From: Streptomyces antibioticus | GTDB lineage: Bacteria; Actinomycetota; Actinomycetes; Streptomycetales; Streptomycetaceae | Assembly: GCF_002019855.1 (NCBI RefSeq) | Contig: NZ_CM007717.1 | Span: 2,477,198-2,541,197 of the forward strand | DNA length: 64,000 bases | Direction of reading: 5' to 3' | Shown: piece by piece, positions 52,285 to 61,601 of the stretch | Numbering within the stretch: position 1 is the stretch's first letter | Layout: each line of letters begins with the position of its first letter | Notes under the pieces: generated by a model | The model's input: the letters and a program-made list of their open reading frames with translations, nothing else | Databases searched by the model: none | What the model was told of the DNA's origin: nothing | Program-made: the position numbers and the translations under genes

Positions 52285-54075
52285 GTGAACACCGAGCGAC
52301 CCGAGAACGACGACGACACCGCCGCCGCGCGCGAGCCGGAACGGGCGGAGTCGGAGACGGCACCGGGATCCGGGTCCGATACGGCACCGGGCTCGGCGGA
52401 GAGCTCGGCCGGGGCCGACACGGAGTCCGGTGCCGAGGACGCCACGGCCGGGAAGACCCAGGCCGAAGCGGCGGCGGCCGAGAAGCCCGAGGCCGGGGAC
52501 ACCTCGGCCGACAAGCCCGAGGCCGAAGCCGCAGCGGCCGAGCAGCCCCAGGTCAAGGACATCGCGGCCGAGAAGCCGGAGGCCGACGGCGCCGGGGATG
52601 TCGGCGAAGCCGATGTCACCCCCGACGCCGCCCCGGCCGCGCCCCGCCGCCGTTCCCCCCTGCTCGTCGCCTCCGTGGCCGCCGCCGTGCTGCTGGTGGG
52701 CGGGGGCGGGGCGTATCTCACCGCGCAGGCCACCGGTGGCTCGGGCGGGCCGGGGGCGCCCTCGGGGGACGGCACTCCCCCGGCGCTCTCGCTGGACGAC
52801 TACGCCGGCAAGGCGACCGACGACGGCACCCCCGGTGACACGGCCGGCATCGCGCCCGGCGAGCCGAACCCCTACGGGGTGACGTACGTGGCGGACGGCG
52901 ACCTTCCCGACGGCCCCGGTACGGCGCCCGTGTACTGGGCGACGGGCTCGGTCGGCAAGGACGAGGTCGCCCGGCTGGCGAAGGCGCTCGGGGTCGCCGG
53001 GACGCCGACGGCCGACGGGGACGCCTGGAAGGTCGGCTCCGGCAACGACGGCTCGGGTCCGGTCCTGCGGGTGCGCCGGGAGGCGCCGGGTTCCTGGTCG
53101 TTCAGCCGGTACGCGCCCGGCACCGACAACTGCACCGGTTCCCTCGCCAAGTGCACCAAGGACCCGGCGGCCCCGGCCACCGCCCCGGTGAGCGAGGCGG
53201 CCGCGAAGAAGGCGGCGGCGCCGGTCCTGAAGGCCGTCGGGCAGGAGGACGCGAAGCTGGACGCGAGCCAGGTGATGGGCTCCCAGCGGATCGTGAACGC
53301 CGATCCGGCCATCGGCGGTCTGCCTTCCTACGGCTGGACGACCGGCGTCACGGTCAGCGCGCAGGGCGAGGTCGTGGGCGCCGACGGGCAGCTCGGCGCG
53401 CCGGTGAAGGGTGCCGCGTATCCGCTGCTGAGCGCCGACGAGGCGCTGGCGGCGATGAACGCGGCGCCGGGGACGGAACACCGGATGGGCATCGGCGGCT
53501 GCGCGAGCCCGGTGCCGCTGAAGGACAAGCTGGAGAGCCCCTGCGGGACGGCGACGGACCCCGCGGCCACGAAGCGGGAGACGGTCACGGTCGAGGACGC
53601 GGTGCTCGGGCTCGCCCCGCACACCTCGGGCGGCCGGCAGGTGCTCGTGCCGACCTGGCTGTTCGACGTGAAGGCGAAGGGCGCGGCGGACGGCTACCGG
53701 CTGACGCATCCGGCGGTGGAGCCGGCGTATCTGGAGTCGGCGTCGGCCTCGAAGCCCTCACCGGCGCCCAGCGCCTCCCCGGGCGAGGACCGGCGTGACG
53801 TCCGGGTCGACGGATACACGGCCGAGGGCGACGAGCTGGTCGTGAGCTTCACCGGCGGGGTGTGCGGCGACTACGCGGCGACGGCGGTCGAGTCCGGCGG
53901 CCAGGTGAAGGTCACGGTGACCGAGACGCCGTGGAAGGACAAGGTCTGCATCATGATCGCCAAGGAGTTCCACGAGACCGTGCGCCTGGACGAGCCGCTC
54001 GGTGACCGGAAGGTCGTCGGGTCGGACGGCGCGGCGATCCCGCTGGAGAAGCCGGGGGCGCGGCTGCCCCGGTGA
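52285..54075 (+). CDS. Single-span membrane protein with disordered N terminus
   Basis: A 596-residue protein I do not recognise by function. Residues 1-125 are acidic and repetitive (Ala/Glu/Pro, with AAAEKPEA, SADKPEA and AAAEQPQ units of about 13 residues). A single span follows (LLVASVAAAVLLVGGGGAYL, about 129-148), then an outside domain of about 440 residues. This has conserved-looking Trp, Gly and Cys positions (DNCTGSLAKCTKD, IGGCASPVPLKDKLESPCG, GGVCGDYAATA, KVCIMIAKE), which suggests disulfides. The GTG at 52285 has GAAGGAG seven bases upstream. The exported part has repeated strand patterns but no enzyme motif. A strong bidirectional terminator follows. Confidence 0.82.
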   Translation: MNTERPENDDDTAAAREPERAESETAPGSGSDTAPGSAESSAGADTESGAEDATAGKTQAEAAAAEKPEAGDTSADKPEAEAAAAEQPQVKDIAAEKPEADGAGDVGEADVTPDAAPAAPRRRSPLLVASVAAAVLLVGGGGAYLTAQATGGSGGPGAPSGDGTPPALSLDDYAGKATDDGTPGDTAGIAPGEPNPYGVTYVADGDLPDGPGTAPVYWATGSVGKDEVARLAKALGVAGTPTADGDAWKVGSGNDGSGPVLRVRREAPGSWSFSRYAPGTDNCTGSLAKCTKDPAAPATAPVSEAAAKKAAAPVLKAVGQEDAKLDASQVMGSQRIVNADPAIGGLPSYGWTTGVTVSAQGEVVGADGQLGAPVKGAAYPLLSADEALAAMNAAPGTEHRMGIGGCASPVPLKDKLESPCGTATDPAATKRETVTVEDAVLGLAPHTSGGRQVLVPTWLFDVKAKGAADGYRLTHPAVEPAYLESASASKPSPAPSASPGEDRRDVRVDGYTAEGDELVVSFTGGVCGDYAATAVESGGQVKVTVTETPWKDKVCIMIAKEFHETVRLDEPLGDRKVVGSDGAAIPLEKPGARLPR

Positions 54076-54104
54076 CCCGGCCCTCCTTCGCGGAGGCGTA
54101 CGGA

Positions 54105-54144
54105 AAAGGCGGCGGCCCCCATCGAGGTGGGGGCCGCCGCCTTT
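54105..54144. terminator. Bidirectional terminator before erpA
   Basis: A perfect 16-bp stem (54105-54120 with 54129-54144) starting AAAGGCGGCGGCCCCC and ending in TTT, around an eight-base loop. It separates two convergent genes and has A/T ends that work in both directions. Confidence 0.9.
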
Positions 54145-54163
54145 CGCGTGGATCGCGGCAGCT

Positions 54164-54520
54164 TTAGCTGAAGGAGTCGCCGCAGGCGCAGGAGCCCGTC
54201 GCGTTCGGGTTGTCGATCGTGAAGCCCTGCTTCTCGATGGTGTCGACGAAGTCGATGGACGCGCCGCCCAGGTAGGGGGCGCTCATACGGTCGGTGACGA
54301 CCTTGACGCCGTCGAAGTCCTTGACGACGTCGCCGTCGAGCGAGCGCTCGTCGAAGAAGAGCTGGTAGCGCAGGCCGGAGCAGCCGCCCGGCTGAACGGC
54401 GACGCGCAGGGCCAGGTCGTCACGGCCTTCCTGGTCGAGCAGGGCCTTGACCTTCGCCGCGGCGGCGTCGGACAGGATGATGCCGTCGGTGACGGTGCTG
54501 GTCTCGTCCGATACGGACAT
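54164..54520 (-). CDS. erpA: Iron-sulfur cluster insertion protein ErpA
   Basis: A 118-residue A-type carrier that hands Fe-S clusters to target enzymes. The three cluster cysteines are present: Cys47 in QPGGCSGLRYQ and Cys111 and Cys113 in GSCACGDSFS. The body (LSDAAAAKVKALLDQEG; YLGGASIDFVDTIEKQGFTI) matches the HesB/IscA fold. It is divergent from nadA, itself a 4Fe-4S enzyme, and near the desulfurase-TusA fusion. The ATG at 54520 faces a 275-base divergent region with two palindromes. Confidence 0.95.
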   Translation of the reverse strand: MSVSDETSTVTDGIILSDAAAAKVKALLDQEGRDDLALRVAVQPGGCSGLRYQLFFDERSLDGDVVKDFDGVKVVTDRMSAPYLGGASIDFVDTIEKQGFTIDNPNATGSCACGDSFS

Positions 54521-54725
54521 CTACATCTCTCCCGGGTTGTACGGAGACTGCTTGCCGACGGTTGCAACCGACGGGGCCGCGGATTCATTCCGGGCCGGGC
54601 ACTTCTCTTTCGCCTGTCTCTTCATGCTCGCACACCGGCGCCGAAGCGAACAGCGACCGTGCGCTCCCCCGACGGTGGCCGCGGTGTCCTCACCGGGATT
54701 CATGTCACATCGACGCAATGACCAT

Positions 54726-54759
54726 CGTCAAAGTGACGTGAAGCAAGCTATCATAGATA
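54726..54759. promoter_or_regulatory. Palindromes in the erpA-nadA intergenic region
   Basis: CGTCA-AAG-TGACG (54726-54738) and TATC-ATA-GATA (54749-54759) are two small perfect inverted repeats 10 bases apart, 37-70 bases before nadA, in an AT-rich stretch. They may be operators or promoter parts; the regulator is unknown. Confidence 0.5.
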
Positions 54760-54795
54760 ACGTCAGATAGACGAAAAGCAGAAAGGGTGCGTGAC

Positions 54796-55980
54796 GTGAC
54801 CACCGCCCAGACCACGGAACTCGACGTACAGCCGAGTCCGCTCGCCCTGTTGCTGCTCGGCCGTGAGGCCGACCCGAAGAGCGAGCGGGGTGTCGAGTGT
54901 CCCGGCGACCTGCCCTCGCCGTCGGACCCGGACCTGGTCGAGCGCGCCCGCGCGGCCAAGGAGAAGCTCGGTGACAAGGTCTTCGTGCTCGGCCACCACT
55001 ACCAGCGCGACGAGGTCATCCAGTTCGCCGATGTCACGGGCGACTCCTTCAAGCTGGCCCGGGACGCGGCCGCCCGCCCGGAGGCCGAGTACATCGTCTT
55101 CTGCGGTGTGCACTTCATGGCCGAGTCCGCCGACATCCTGACGTCGGACGACCAGAAGGTGGTCCTGCCCGACCTCGCCGCCGGCTGCTCCATGGCCGAC
55201 ATGGCGACGGCCGAGCAGGTCGCCGAGTGCTGGGACGTGCTGACCGCGGCCGGCATAGCCGAGCAGGTCGTGCCCGTGTCGTACATGAACTCGTCCGCCG
55301 ACATCAAGGCGTTCACCGGCAAGCACGGCGGCACGATCTGCACCTCCTCCAACGCCCAGCGGGCCCTGGAGTGGGCGTTCGAGCAGGGCGAGAAGATCCT
55401 GTTCCTGCCGGACCAGCACCTCGGCCGCAACACCGCCGTGCGGGACATGGGCCTGTCCCTGGAGGACTGTGTCGTCTACAACCCGCACAAGCCCGACGGC
55501 GGGCTGACCGCCCAGCAGCTCCGTGACGCGAAGATGATCCTGTGGCGCGGCCACTGCTCGGTGCACGGCCGGTTCAGCCTGGAGTCGGTCGAGGACGTCC
55601 GCGCCCGGATCCCCGGCGTGAACGTGCTGGTGCACCCCGAGTGCCGGCACGAGGTCGTAGCCGCGGCGGACTACGTCGGCTCGACCGAGTACATCATCAA
55701 GGCGCTGGAGGCGGCCCCGGCCGGCTCGAAGTGGGCCATCGGCACCGAACTGAACCTGGTCCGGCGGCTGGCGAACCGGTTCGCGCCGGAGGGCAAGGAG
55801 ATCGTCTTCCTCGACAAGACGGTCTGCTTCTGCTCGACCATGAACCGCATCGACCTGCCCCACCTGGTGTGGACCCTGGAGTCCCTCGCCGACGGCAAGC
55901 TGGTCAACCGCATCGAGGTCGACCAGGAGACCGAGGCGTTCGCCAAGCTGGCCCTGGAGCGCATGCTGGCGCTGCCGTAG
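54796..55980 (+). CDS. nadA: Quinolinate synthase NadA
   Basis: Makes quinolinate from iminoaspartate and dihydroxyacetone phosphate in NAD synthesis, using an oxygen-sensitive 4Fe-4S cluster. The 394-residue protein has VFVLGHHYQRDEVIQFAD (about 62-79). The three cluster cysteines of the family are at about Cys103 (VFCGVHFMAES), Cys254 (RGHCSVHGRF) and Cys344 or 346 (TVCFCSTMN). The GTG at 54796 was chosen because AAAGGG lies eight bases upstream; a GTG at 54787 would add three residues. nadB and nadC are not adjacent. Its position opposite erpA suggests shared Fe-S supply. Confidence 0.95.
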   Translation: MTTAQTTELDVQPSPLALLLLGREADPKSERGVECPGDLPSPSDPDLVERARAAKEKLGDKVFVLGHHYQRDEVIQFADVTGDSFKLARDAAARPEAEYIVFCGVHFMAESADILTSDDQKVVLPDLAAGCSMADMATAEQVAECWDVLTAAGIAEQVVPVSYMNSSADIKAFTGKHGGTICTSSNAQRALEWAFEQGEKILFLPDQHLGRNTAVRDMGLSLEDCVVYNPHKPDGGLTAQQLRDAKMILWRGHCSVHGRFSLESVEDVRARIPGVNVLVHPECRHEVVAAADYVGSTEYIIKALEAAPAGSKWAIGTELNLVRRLANRFAPEGKEIVFLDKTVCFCSTMNRIDLPHLVWTLESLADGKLVNRIEVDQETEAFAKLALERMLALP

Positions 55981-56001
55981 CCGGACCGCCGCGCACCCGC
56001 C

Positions 56002-58233
56002 TCACCCCGCGACCGGCTCCCGGCCGGGGTGACGCGGGTCCAGCGTGAAGACGGTGCCGTCGGGGGCGAGGACGACCAGGGCGCCGTCGGCGCGGAAGAC
56101 CCGTGCCTGGTGGTAGCTGGTGTCGATGACCTGCTCGGCGCGCGCCGGGGACTCCCACAGCAGTCGCCCGGTCGCCGCGTCGAGCGCGGCCACCCGCCCG
56201 GAGGCGCTGGCCGCGAACAGGGTGCGGCCCCGCGCGTCGGCGACCATCCCGCCGGGCTGCTGGAGCGTGGTCGAGGTCGTCCACAGCCGCTTGCCCGTCT
56301 TCGGCGCGTAGGCGGTCATCCGGCCGCTGGAGGAGGCGAGGCAGAGCACGCCGCCCGCCGCCGTCGCCTCGCCGCGCGTGCCGTCCGGCAGGTTCCGCCG
56401 CCGTACCGACCCGGTGTCCGGGTCGATCAGCACGACCTCGCTGTGGACCGAGTCCCCGGAGACCGGCTCGTCCTGCCGGCCGGACGCCACGAAGACCAGA
56501 TCGCCGCCGGTGACCCCGACGTGTTCGAGGTCGTCCGGCACGGCCACCTCGCGGGTCGTGCCGTCGTCCGGGTCCAGGGCGTAGAACACGTTCCGCATCG
56601 GTGAGCCGGCGTCGAGACAGCCCGCGTACGGCACGCCCCCGAGGTCGTGGAAGGCGCAGGAGTAGGTCGGCCCGGCGGGCAGGTCCGCGGTCCAGCGCGC
56701 GCGGCCGTCGCGCGGGTCGCGGGCCGTGACGCGCTTGCCGTCCGGAGTGAGCACCAGAGCGCCGACGAGGGCGGGCTCGACCTCCCGTCCGCCCAGTGTG
56801 CGGGACCAGAGCCGCTCGCCGGTGCGGGTGTCGAGGGCCAGGACCGTGGCCGTCGGGTCGCCGCCGGTGTCGCTCACCACCGACTGGAGGACCAGCAGCG
56901 CCCCGTCGTGCTCCCCGAGGACCGTGCTGTCGTACGTGTCCATCGGCACGCCCGAGGGCACCGAGTCGGCGCGCCAGCCGCGTCGGCCGTCGGTCGCGTC
57001 GATACGGACGGGGAGCACCCCGTTGCCGCCGCAGTACAGGGCGTCCTTGCCCATCGCGCAGGACAGGTTGGTGCCGAGGGAGCTTCCGTTGTCGTTCATC
57101 GGCCGGGTCACGCCGGAGAGCGCGGCCCCGTAGAGCGAGGTCCGCCACGGCTTCCAGCCGGCCGGCAGCGGGTCCCAGCGGGAGGCGGCGGGGCGGGCGG
57201 GGGCGTCCGGCGCCGCGTTCGCGTCGCCCCGCCGGAAGGGGTCGAACAGGAGGTAGCCGGTGAGCGCCACGGCCAGCACGGCGGCCACCCCCGCCAGGAC
57301 CGGCCACCGGCGCGCCCGGCTCCCGCGGGCCGGGCGGGGTGCGGCGCCGGCCTGGGTGGGCTCCTCGCGGGCGGCGGGGTCGGGAGGCAGCCGGAGAGTC
57401 ACCGTGCGGGTGTCGTCCGCCGCCGGTTCGGGCAGCGCCTCGGCGAACTCCGGTCCGAGTTCCGCCAGTTCGGGCCGGTCGCCGGGCTCCTTGGCGAGGC
57501 AGCGGGTCAGCACCGCGCGCAGCGGCTCGGCGACGGCGTCCACCTCGGGTTCCTCGTGCATGACCCGGTACGCCGTCAGATAGGGGCTCTCGGCGTCGAA
57601 GGGGCCGCGGCCGGTCGCCGCGAACACCAGCAGCGCGCCGAGGGAGAACACGTCCGAGGCGGGGCCGACCGAGCGGGGGTCCGTGAACTGCTCCGGGGAC
57701 ATGAACGGCGGGGTGCCGATCGCGTGGCCGGTCTCGGTGAGGGTCTGGTTCCCGGCGGCGCGGGAGATGCCGAAGTCGATGACGCGGGGGCCGTCCTCGG
57801 CCATCAGGACGTTGGCGGGCTTGAGGTCGCGGTGGACCACCCCGGCCCGGTGGATGTCGCGCAGCGCCTCCACCAGCCCCAGGGCCAGCAGGCGCAGTTC
57901 GGCGCCCTTGAGCGGGCCGCCGTCGCGGATCCGGGCGGACAGCGCCGGTCCCGGCACGTACTGGGTGGCCATCCAGGGCCGTTCGGCCTCCGGGTCGGCG
58001 TCCACGACCGGGGCGGTGAAGGCGCCGCTGACCCTGCGGACGGCGGCGATCTCCTGCCGGAACCGGGCGCGGAAGACGTCGTCCTGCGCGTACTGGGCGT
58101 GGACCACCTTGACGGCGACCTCACGGCCCGACCGGGAGCGGCCCAGGTAGACGACGCCCATTCCCCCGGAGCCGAGGCGGTCGACGATCCGGTGTCCGCC
58201 GAGCGCCTTCGGATCGTCCTTGTGCAGCGGCAA
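56002..58233 (-). CDS. Ser/Thr kinase with PQQ-like beta-propeller domain
   Basis: A 743-residue membrane kinase. The cytoplasmic kinase domain (about 14-265) has GSGGMGVVYLG, Lys42, HRDLKPAN (134-141), DFG (153-155) and SPEQ. One span (about 313-333, PVLAGVAAVLAVALTGYLLF) leads to an extracellular domain (about 350-743). This contains repeated VLALDTRTGERLWS, VTARDPRDGRARW, MTAYAPKTGKRLW and VAALDAATGRLLWE units, the PQQ-enzyme-type beta-propeller (WD-like repeats). The propeller likely senses an outside ligand or protein. The TTG at 58233 follows a purine-rich leader with a 12-bp inverted repeat. The convergent nadA stop is 21 bases away. Confidence 0.93.
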   Translation of the reverse strand: MPLHKDDPKALGGHRIVDRLGSGGMGVVYLGRSRSGREVAVKVVHAQYAQDDVFRARFRQEIAAVRRVSGAFTAPVVDADPEAERPWMATQYVPGPALSARIRDGGPLKGAELRLLALGLVEALRDIHRAGVVHRDLKPANVLMAEDGPRVIDFGISRAAGNQTLTETGHAIGTPPFMSPEQFTDPRSVGPASDVFSLGALLVFAATGRGPFDAESPYLTAYRVMHEEPEVDAVAEPLRAVLTRCLAKEPGDRPELAELGPEFAEALPEPAADDTRTVTLRLPPDPAAREEPTQAGAAPRPARGSRARRWPVLAGVAAVLAVALTGYLLFDPFRRGDANAAPDAPARPAASRWDPLPAGWKPWRTSLYGAALSGVTRPMNDNGSSLGTNLSCAMGKDALYCGGNGVLPVRIDATDGRRGWRADSVPSGVPMDTYDSTVLGEHDGALLVLQSVVSDTGGDPTATVLALDTRTGERLWSRTLGGREVEPALVGALVLTPDGKRVTARDPRDGRARWTADLPAGPTYSCAFHDLGGVPYAGCLDAGSPMRNVFYALDPDDGTTREVAVPDDLEHVGVTGGDLVFVASGRQDEPVSGDSVHSEVVLIDPDTGSVRRRNLPDGTRGEATAAGGVLCLASSSGRMTAYAPKTGKRLWTTSTTLQQPGGMVADARGRTLFAASASGRVAALDAATGRLLWESPARAEQVIDTSYHQARVFRADGALVVLAPDGTVFTLDPRHPGREPVAG

Positions 58234-58243
58234 CGCCCCTGTT

Positions 58244-58301
58244 CCCTTCCCCCGCCGAGCAGTTCGCGTTCACAGGATAGAAAACCCGTGCGGGGGAAGG
58301 G
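58244..58301. promoter_or_regulatory. 12-bp inverted repeat upstream of the propeller kinase
   Basis: CCCTTCCCCCGC (58244-58255) and its exact complement (58290-58301) are separated by 34 bases that include TATCCT, a possible minus-strand -10. It could be a regulatory element or a terminator for the RND gene beyond. Confidence 0.5.
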
Positions 58302-58330
58302 ACATCGGCGCGGCCGGGGCCGGAGTCCGG

Positions 58331-61300
58331 TCAGACTCCGGCGGGTTCCGGCGTCTTCTCGGGCTCCGCCGTCTGCCGCTTGGCGGCGCGCTTGTCCGCC
58401 CGGCGCTCCTTGCGGAGTTCCAGCATGGCGTAGAGCGTCGGGACGAGGAGCAGGGTGAGCAGGGTCGAGGTGATCAGACCGCCGATCACGACCACCGCCA
58501 GCGGCTGGGCGATGAAACCGCCCTCGCCGGTGACGCCCAACGCCATCGGGAGCAGGGCGAAGATGGTCGCCAGCGCCGTCATCAGGATCGGGCGCAGCCG
58601 GTGGCGGCCGCCCTCGACGACGGCCTCGACGACGCCGTAGCCCTGGGCCCGGTACTGGTTGATGAGGTCGATCAGGACGATCGCGTTGGTCACCACGATG
58701 CCGATGAGCATCAGCATGCCGATCATCGCCGGGACGCCCATCGGGGTGCCGGTGGCGATCAGCAGGCCGATCGCGCCGGTGGCCGCGAACGGGATGGAGA
58801 CCAGCAGGATCAGCGGCTGGGCGAGCGAGCGGAAGGTCGCGACCAGCAGCATGAAGACGATCGCGATCGCCGCGAGCATCGCGAGGCCCAGGTTGGCGAA
58901 GGCGTCGTCCTGGTCCTGGCTGACCCCGCCGATCTCGGCGGTGGCGCCCGCCGGGAGCTTCAGGGCGGTGATCTCGGCCTGGAGCTTCGTGCTCACCGCG
59001 CCGGTGTTGTCGCCGGTCGGGCGGGCGGTGACGGTGGCGGCGCGCTGGCCGTCGATCCGGGTCATGGCGACGGGTCCGTCGACCAGTTCGACCGTGGCGA
59101 CGTCGGACAGCTTCACCGCGCCCAGGCGGAGGTTCTTCAGCTCGGCCAGGGTGGTGGCGGGCTTCGCCGAGGTGATCACGACGTCGCGCTCGGTGTCGTC
59201 GAGGATCGCCTTGGCCGCCGGGGTGCCGCGGACCGCCTGGGCGACCGCCGCGCCGAGGGTGCGGTCGTCGAACCCGGCCGCGGCGGCCTTGTCGTTGGCC
59301 TTGACCGAGACGCGGGGCACGCTCTGCGAGAGGTCGCTGGTCACGTCGGTGACGTGGTCGATCCCCGCCACGGTCTTGCGGACCTGCTCGGCGGCGGTGC
59401 GCAGCACATCGGCGTCGGCCGCCTTGACGACGACGCTCAGGTCCTGGCTGCCGAAGCCGTCACCGGCGGCGACGGTGGTGGTGCCGATGCCGTCGAGCTT
59501 CTTCAGCCCGTCCTCGATCCGGCCCTGGACGTCGTCGTAGGACGCGGAGTCCTCCAGCATGACCTGGTAGGACGCCTGGTTGGTGTCCGTGCCGCCGCCG
59601 AAGGCCGCCATGAAGCCGGAGGAGCCGATGGTGACCTGGTAGTCCTTGACGCCGTCGGTGGCGCCGAGCAGCTTCTCGACCTTGCGCGCCTGGGCGTCGG
59701 TCGCGGCGAGGCTGGTGCCGGGCGCCAGCTTCTGCTTCACCGTCAGGACCTGCTGCTCGCCCTGGTCGAAGAAGTTCGTCTTGAGCAGCGGCGCCATGCC
59801 GAAGGTGCCGAGCAGGACGACGACGGCGATGGCCACGCTGGTCAGCCGGCGCCGGGTCGCGAACCGCAGGACGGGGACGTAGAAGCGCTGGAGGCGGCTC
59901 TTCGCCTCCTTCTCCTCGGCCGCGCGGCGGGCCTCCGCGGCGTCCTCGGGGGTGCCCTTGGGGGCGCGCAGGAACCAGAACGACAGCACCGGGACGACCG
60001 TCAGCGAGACCAGCAGGGAGGCCAGCAGGGCCGCCGTGACGGTGAGGCTGAACGAGCCGAACAGGGCGCCCACCATGCCGCCGACCAGGCCGATCGGCAG
60101 GAACACGGCGACCGTGGTGAGGGTGGAGGAGGTGACCGCGCCGGCCACCTCGCGCACCGCGGTGATGATCGCGGCTTGGCGCTCCTCGCCGTAGCCGAGG
60201 TGGCGCTTGATGTTCTCCAGGACGACGATCGAGTCGTCGACGACCCGGCCGATCGCGATGGTCAGCGCGCCCAGGGTCAGCATGTTCAGGGAGAGGTCGC
60301 GCGTCCACAGGACGATCAGCGCCAGCACCACGGACAGCGGGATGGAGACGGCCGTCACCAGGGTGGAGCGGACCGACGCCAGGAAGACCAGGATGACCAG
60401 GACCGCGAAGAGCAGACCGAGCGCGCCCTCGGTGGTGAGGCCGTCGATGGCCTGGGACACGGCCGGGCCCTGGTCGCTGACGACGGTGATCGCCGCGCCG
60501 GAGCCGAGGTCCGCGCGCAGGGCGGGGAGCTTGTCCTCGACGGCCTCCGAGATGGCGACGGCGCTGCCGTCGTGGTCCATGGTGACCATGACGGCGAGGC
60601 TGGGCCTGCCGTTCGTACGGGTGATGGAGTCGGCCGGGGCCTCCTCCTGGCGCACGGCGGCCACGTCACCGAGCCGGACCGGCTTCCCGCCGCTCGCGCG
60701 GGCGATGCGCAGGTCCTCGATCTGGGCGACCGAGGTGTAGCCGCCGCCGACCCGGACGGTGCGGTTGGCGCCGGCCTCGTCGAAGGAGCCGGCCGGGACG
60801 GTCGCGCCGCCCGCCTCCAGGGCCTGGCTCAGGGACAGCGTGGTCAGACCGGCCTTGGCGAGCTTCGCCGGGTCGGGGGTGACCGAGACCTGGAGGTCGC
60901 GGACGCCGGTGACGGCGACCTGGCCGACGCCGTCGATGCCCTTCAGGGCCGGGACGACGGTGGTGTCGAGCTGGTCGGCGAGCGCCTGCTGGTCCTTGCC
61001 GGAGGTGACGGCGAGGACGACGGTCGGCATGTCGTCGGTGGAACCGGCGACGACCTGCGGGTCCACCGTGTCGGGCAGCCGCACCCGGGCCCGGTTGACG
61101 GCCTGCTGGACGTCGGCGACGAGGCGCTCGGTGTCGTTGCCGTAGTCGAAGGACGCCACGACGAGCGCGTTGCCCTCGCTGGCGGTGGAGGTGACGCCGG
61201 TGATGCCGTCGACGCCCTCCAGGCTGTCCTCGATGGGCTCGACGACCTGCTTCTCGACGACGTCCGGGGCGGCGCCCTGGTAGGGGGCGAGCACGGACAC

Positions 61301-61435
61301 CATCGGCAGTTCGATGGTGGGCAGCAACTGCTGCTTGAGCTGCGGGATGGCGATCGCGCCGAAGACGAGGGCGACGAGGGACATCAGGGCTATCAGGGAC
61401 CGTTGCGCGAGACTGAATCTCGACAGCCAGGACAT
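58331..61435 (-). CDS. RND-family efflux permease (HAE1 type)
   Basis: A 1034-residue membrane transporter with twelve spans and two large outside loops (about 30-330 and 560-860). RND blocks are visible: MSVLAPYQGAAPDVVEKQ near the start, VDDSIVVLENIKRHLGYGEE (about 400-419, the proton-relay region with Asp), and VVTNAIVLIDLINQYRAQG in the second half. The hydrophilic C terminus is Lys/Arg/Glu-rich. In Gram-negative bacteria such pumps need an adaptor and an outer channel, which are not encoded here. Actinobacterial members act alone or with unlinked partners. Substrate unknown. The ATG at 61435 is followed downstream by the propeller kinase. Confidence 0.93.
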   Translation of the reverse strand: MSWLSRFSLAQRSLIALMSLVALVFGAIAIPQLKQQLLPTIELPMVSVLAPYQGAAPDVVEKQVVEPIEDSLEGVDGITGVTSTASEGNALVVASFDYGNDTERLVADVQQAVNRARVRLPDTVDPQVVAGSTDDMPTVVLAVTSGKDQQALADQLDTTVVPALKGIDGVGQVAVTGVRDLQVSVTPDPAKLAKAGLTTLSLSQALEAGGATVPAGSFDEAGANRTVRVGGGYTSVAQIEDLRIARASGGKPVRLGDVAAVRQEEAPADSITRTNGRPSLAVMVTMDHDGSAVAISEAVEDKLPALRADLGSGAAITVVSDQGPAVSQAIDGLTTEGALGLLFAVLVILVFLASVRSTLVTAVSIPLSVVLALIVLWTRDLSLNMLTLGALTIAIGRVVDDSIVVLENIKRHLGYGEERQAAIITAVREVAGAVTSSTLTTVAVFLPIGLVGGMVGALFGSFSLTVTAALLASLLVSLTVVPVLSFWFLRAPKGTPEDAAEARRAAEEKEAKSRLQRFYVPVLRFATRRRLTSVAIAVVVLLGTFGMAPLLKTNFFDQGEQQVLTVKQKLAPGTSLAATDAQARKVEKLLGATDGVKDYQVTIGSSGFMAAFGGGTDTNQASYQVMLEDSASYDDVQGRIEDGLKKLDGIGTTTVAAGDGFGSQDLSVVVKAADADVLRTAAEQVRKTVAGIDHVTDVTSDLSQSVPRVSVKANDKAAAAGFDDRTLGAAVAQAVRGTPAAKAILDDTERDVVITSAKPATTLAELKNLRLGAVKLSDVATVELVDGPVAMTRIDGQRAATVTARPTGDNTGAVSTKLQAEITALKLPAGATAEIGGVSQDQDDAFANLGLAMLAAIAIVFMLLVATFRSLAQPLILLVSIPFAATGAIGLLIATGTPMGVPAMIGMLMLIGIVVTNAIVLIDLINQYRAQGYGVVEAVVEGGRHRLRPILMTALATIFALLPMALGVTGEGGFIAQPLAVVVIGGLITSTLLTLLLVPTLYAMLELRKERRADKRAAKRQTAEPEKTPEPAGV

Positions 61436-61601
61436 GGGCGGCGGGTCTCTCTTCGGCAGGCGTGGCGGGGGGACGGGTCCGGTCGGTGCCGGGGGACGGA
61501 TGTGGTTCTCACACCCTGGGCCATCGCCGGACGCCGATCCGTAAGCCCCAGGTCCATTTCCTTATCCGGCTCCTACTCCGCCCGCAGTACGCGGCGAGCG
61601 G

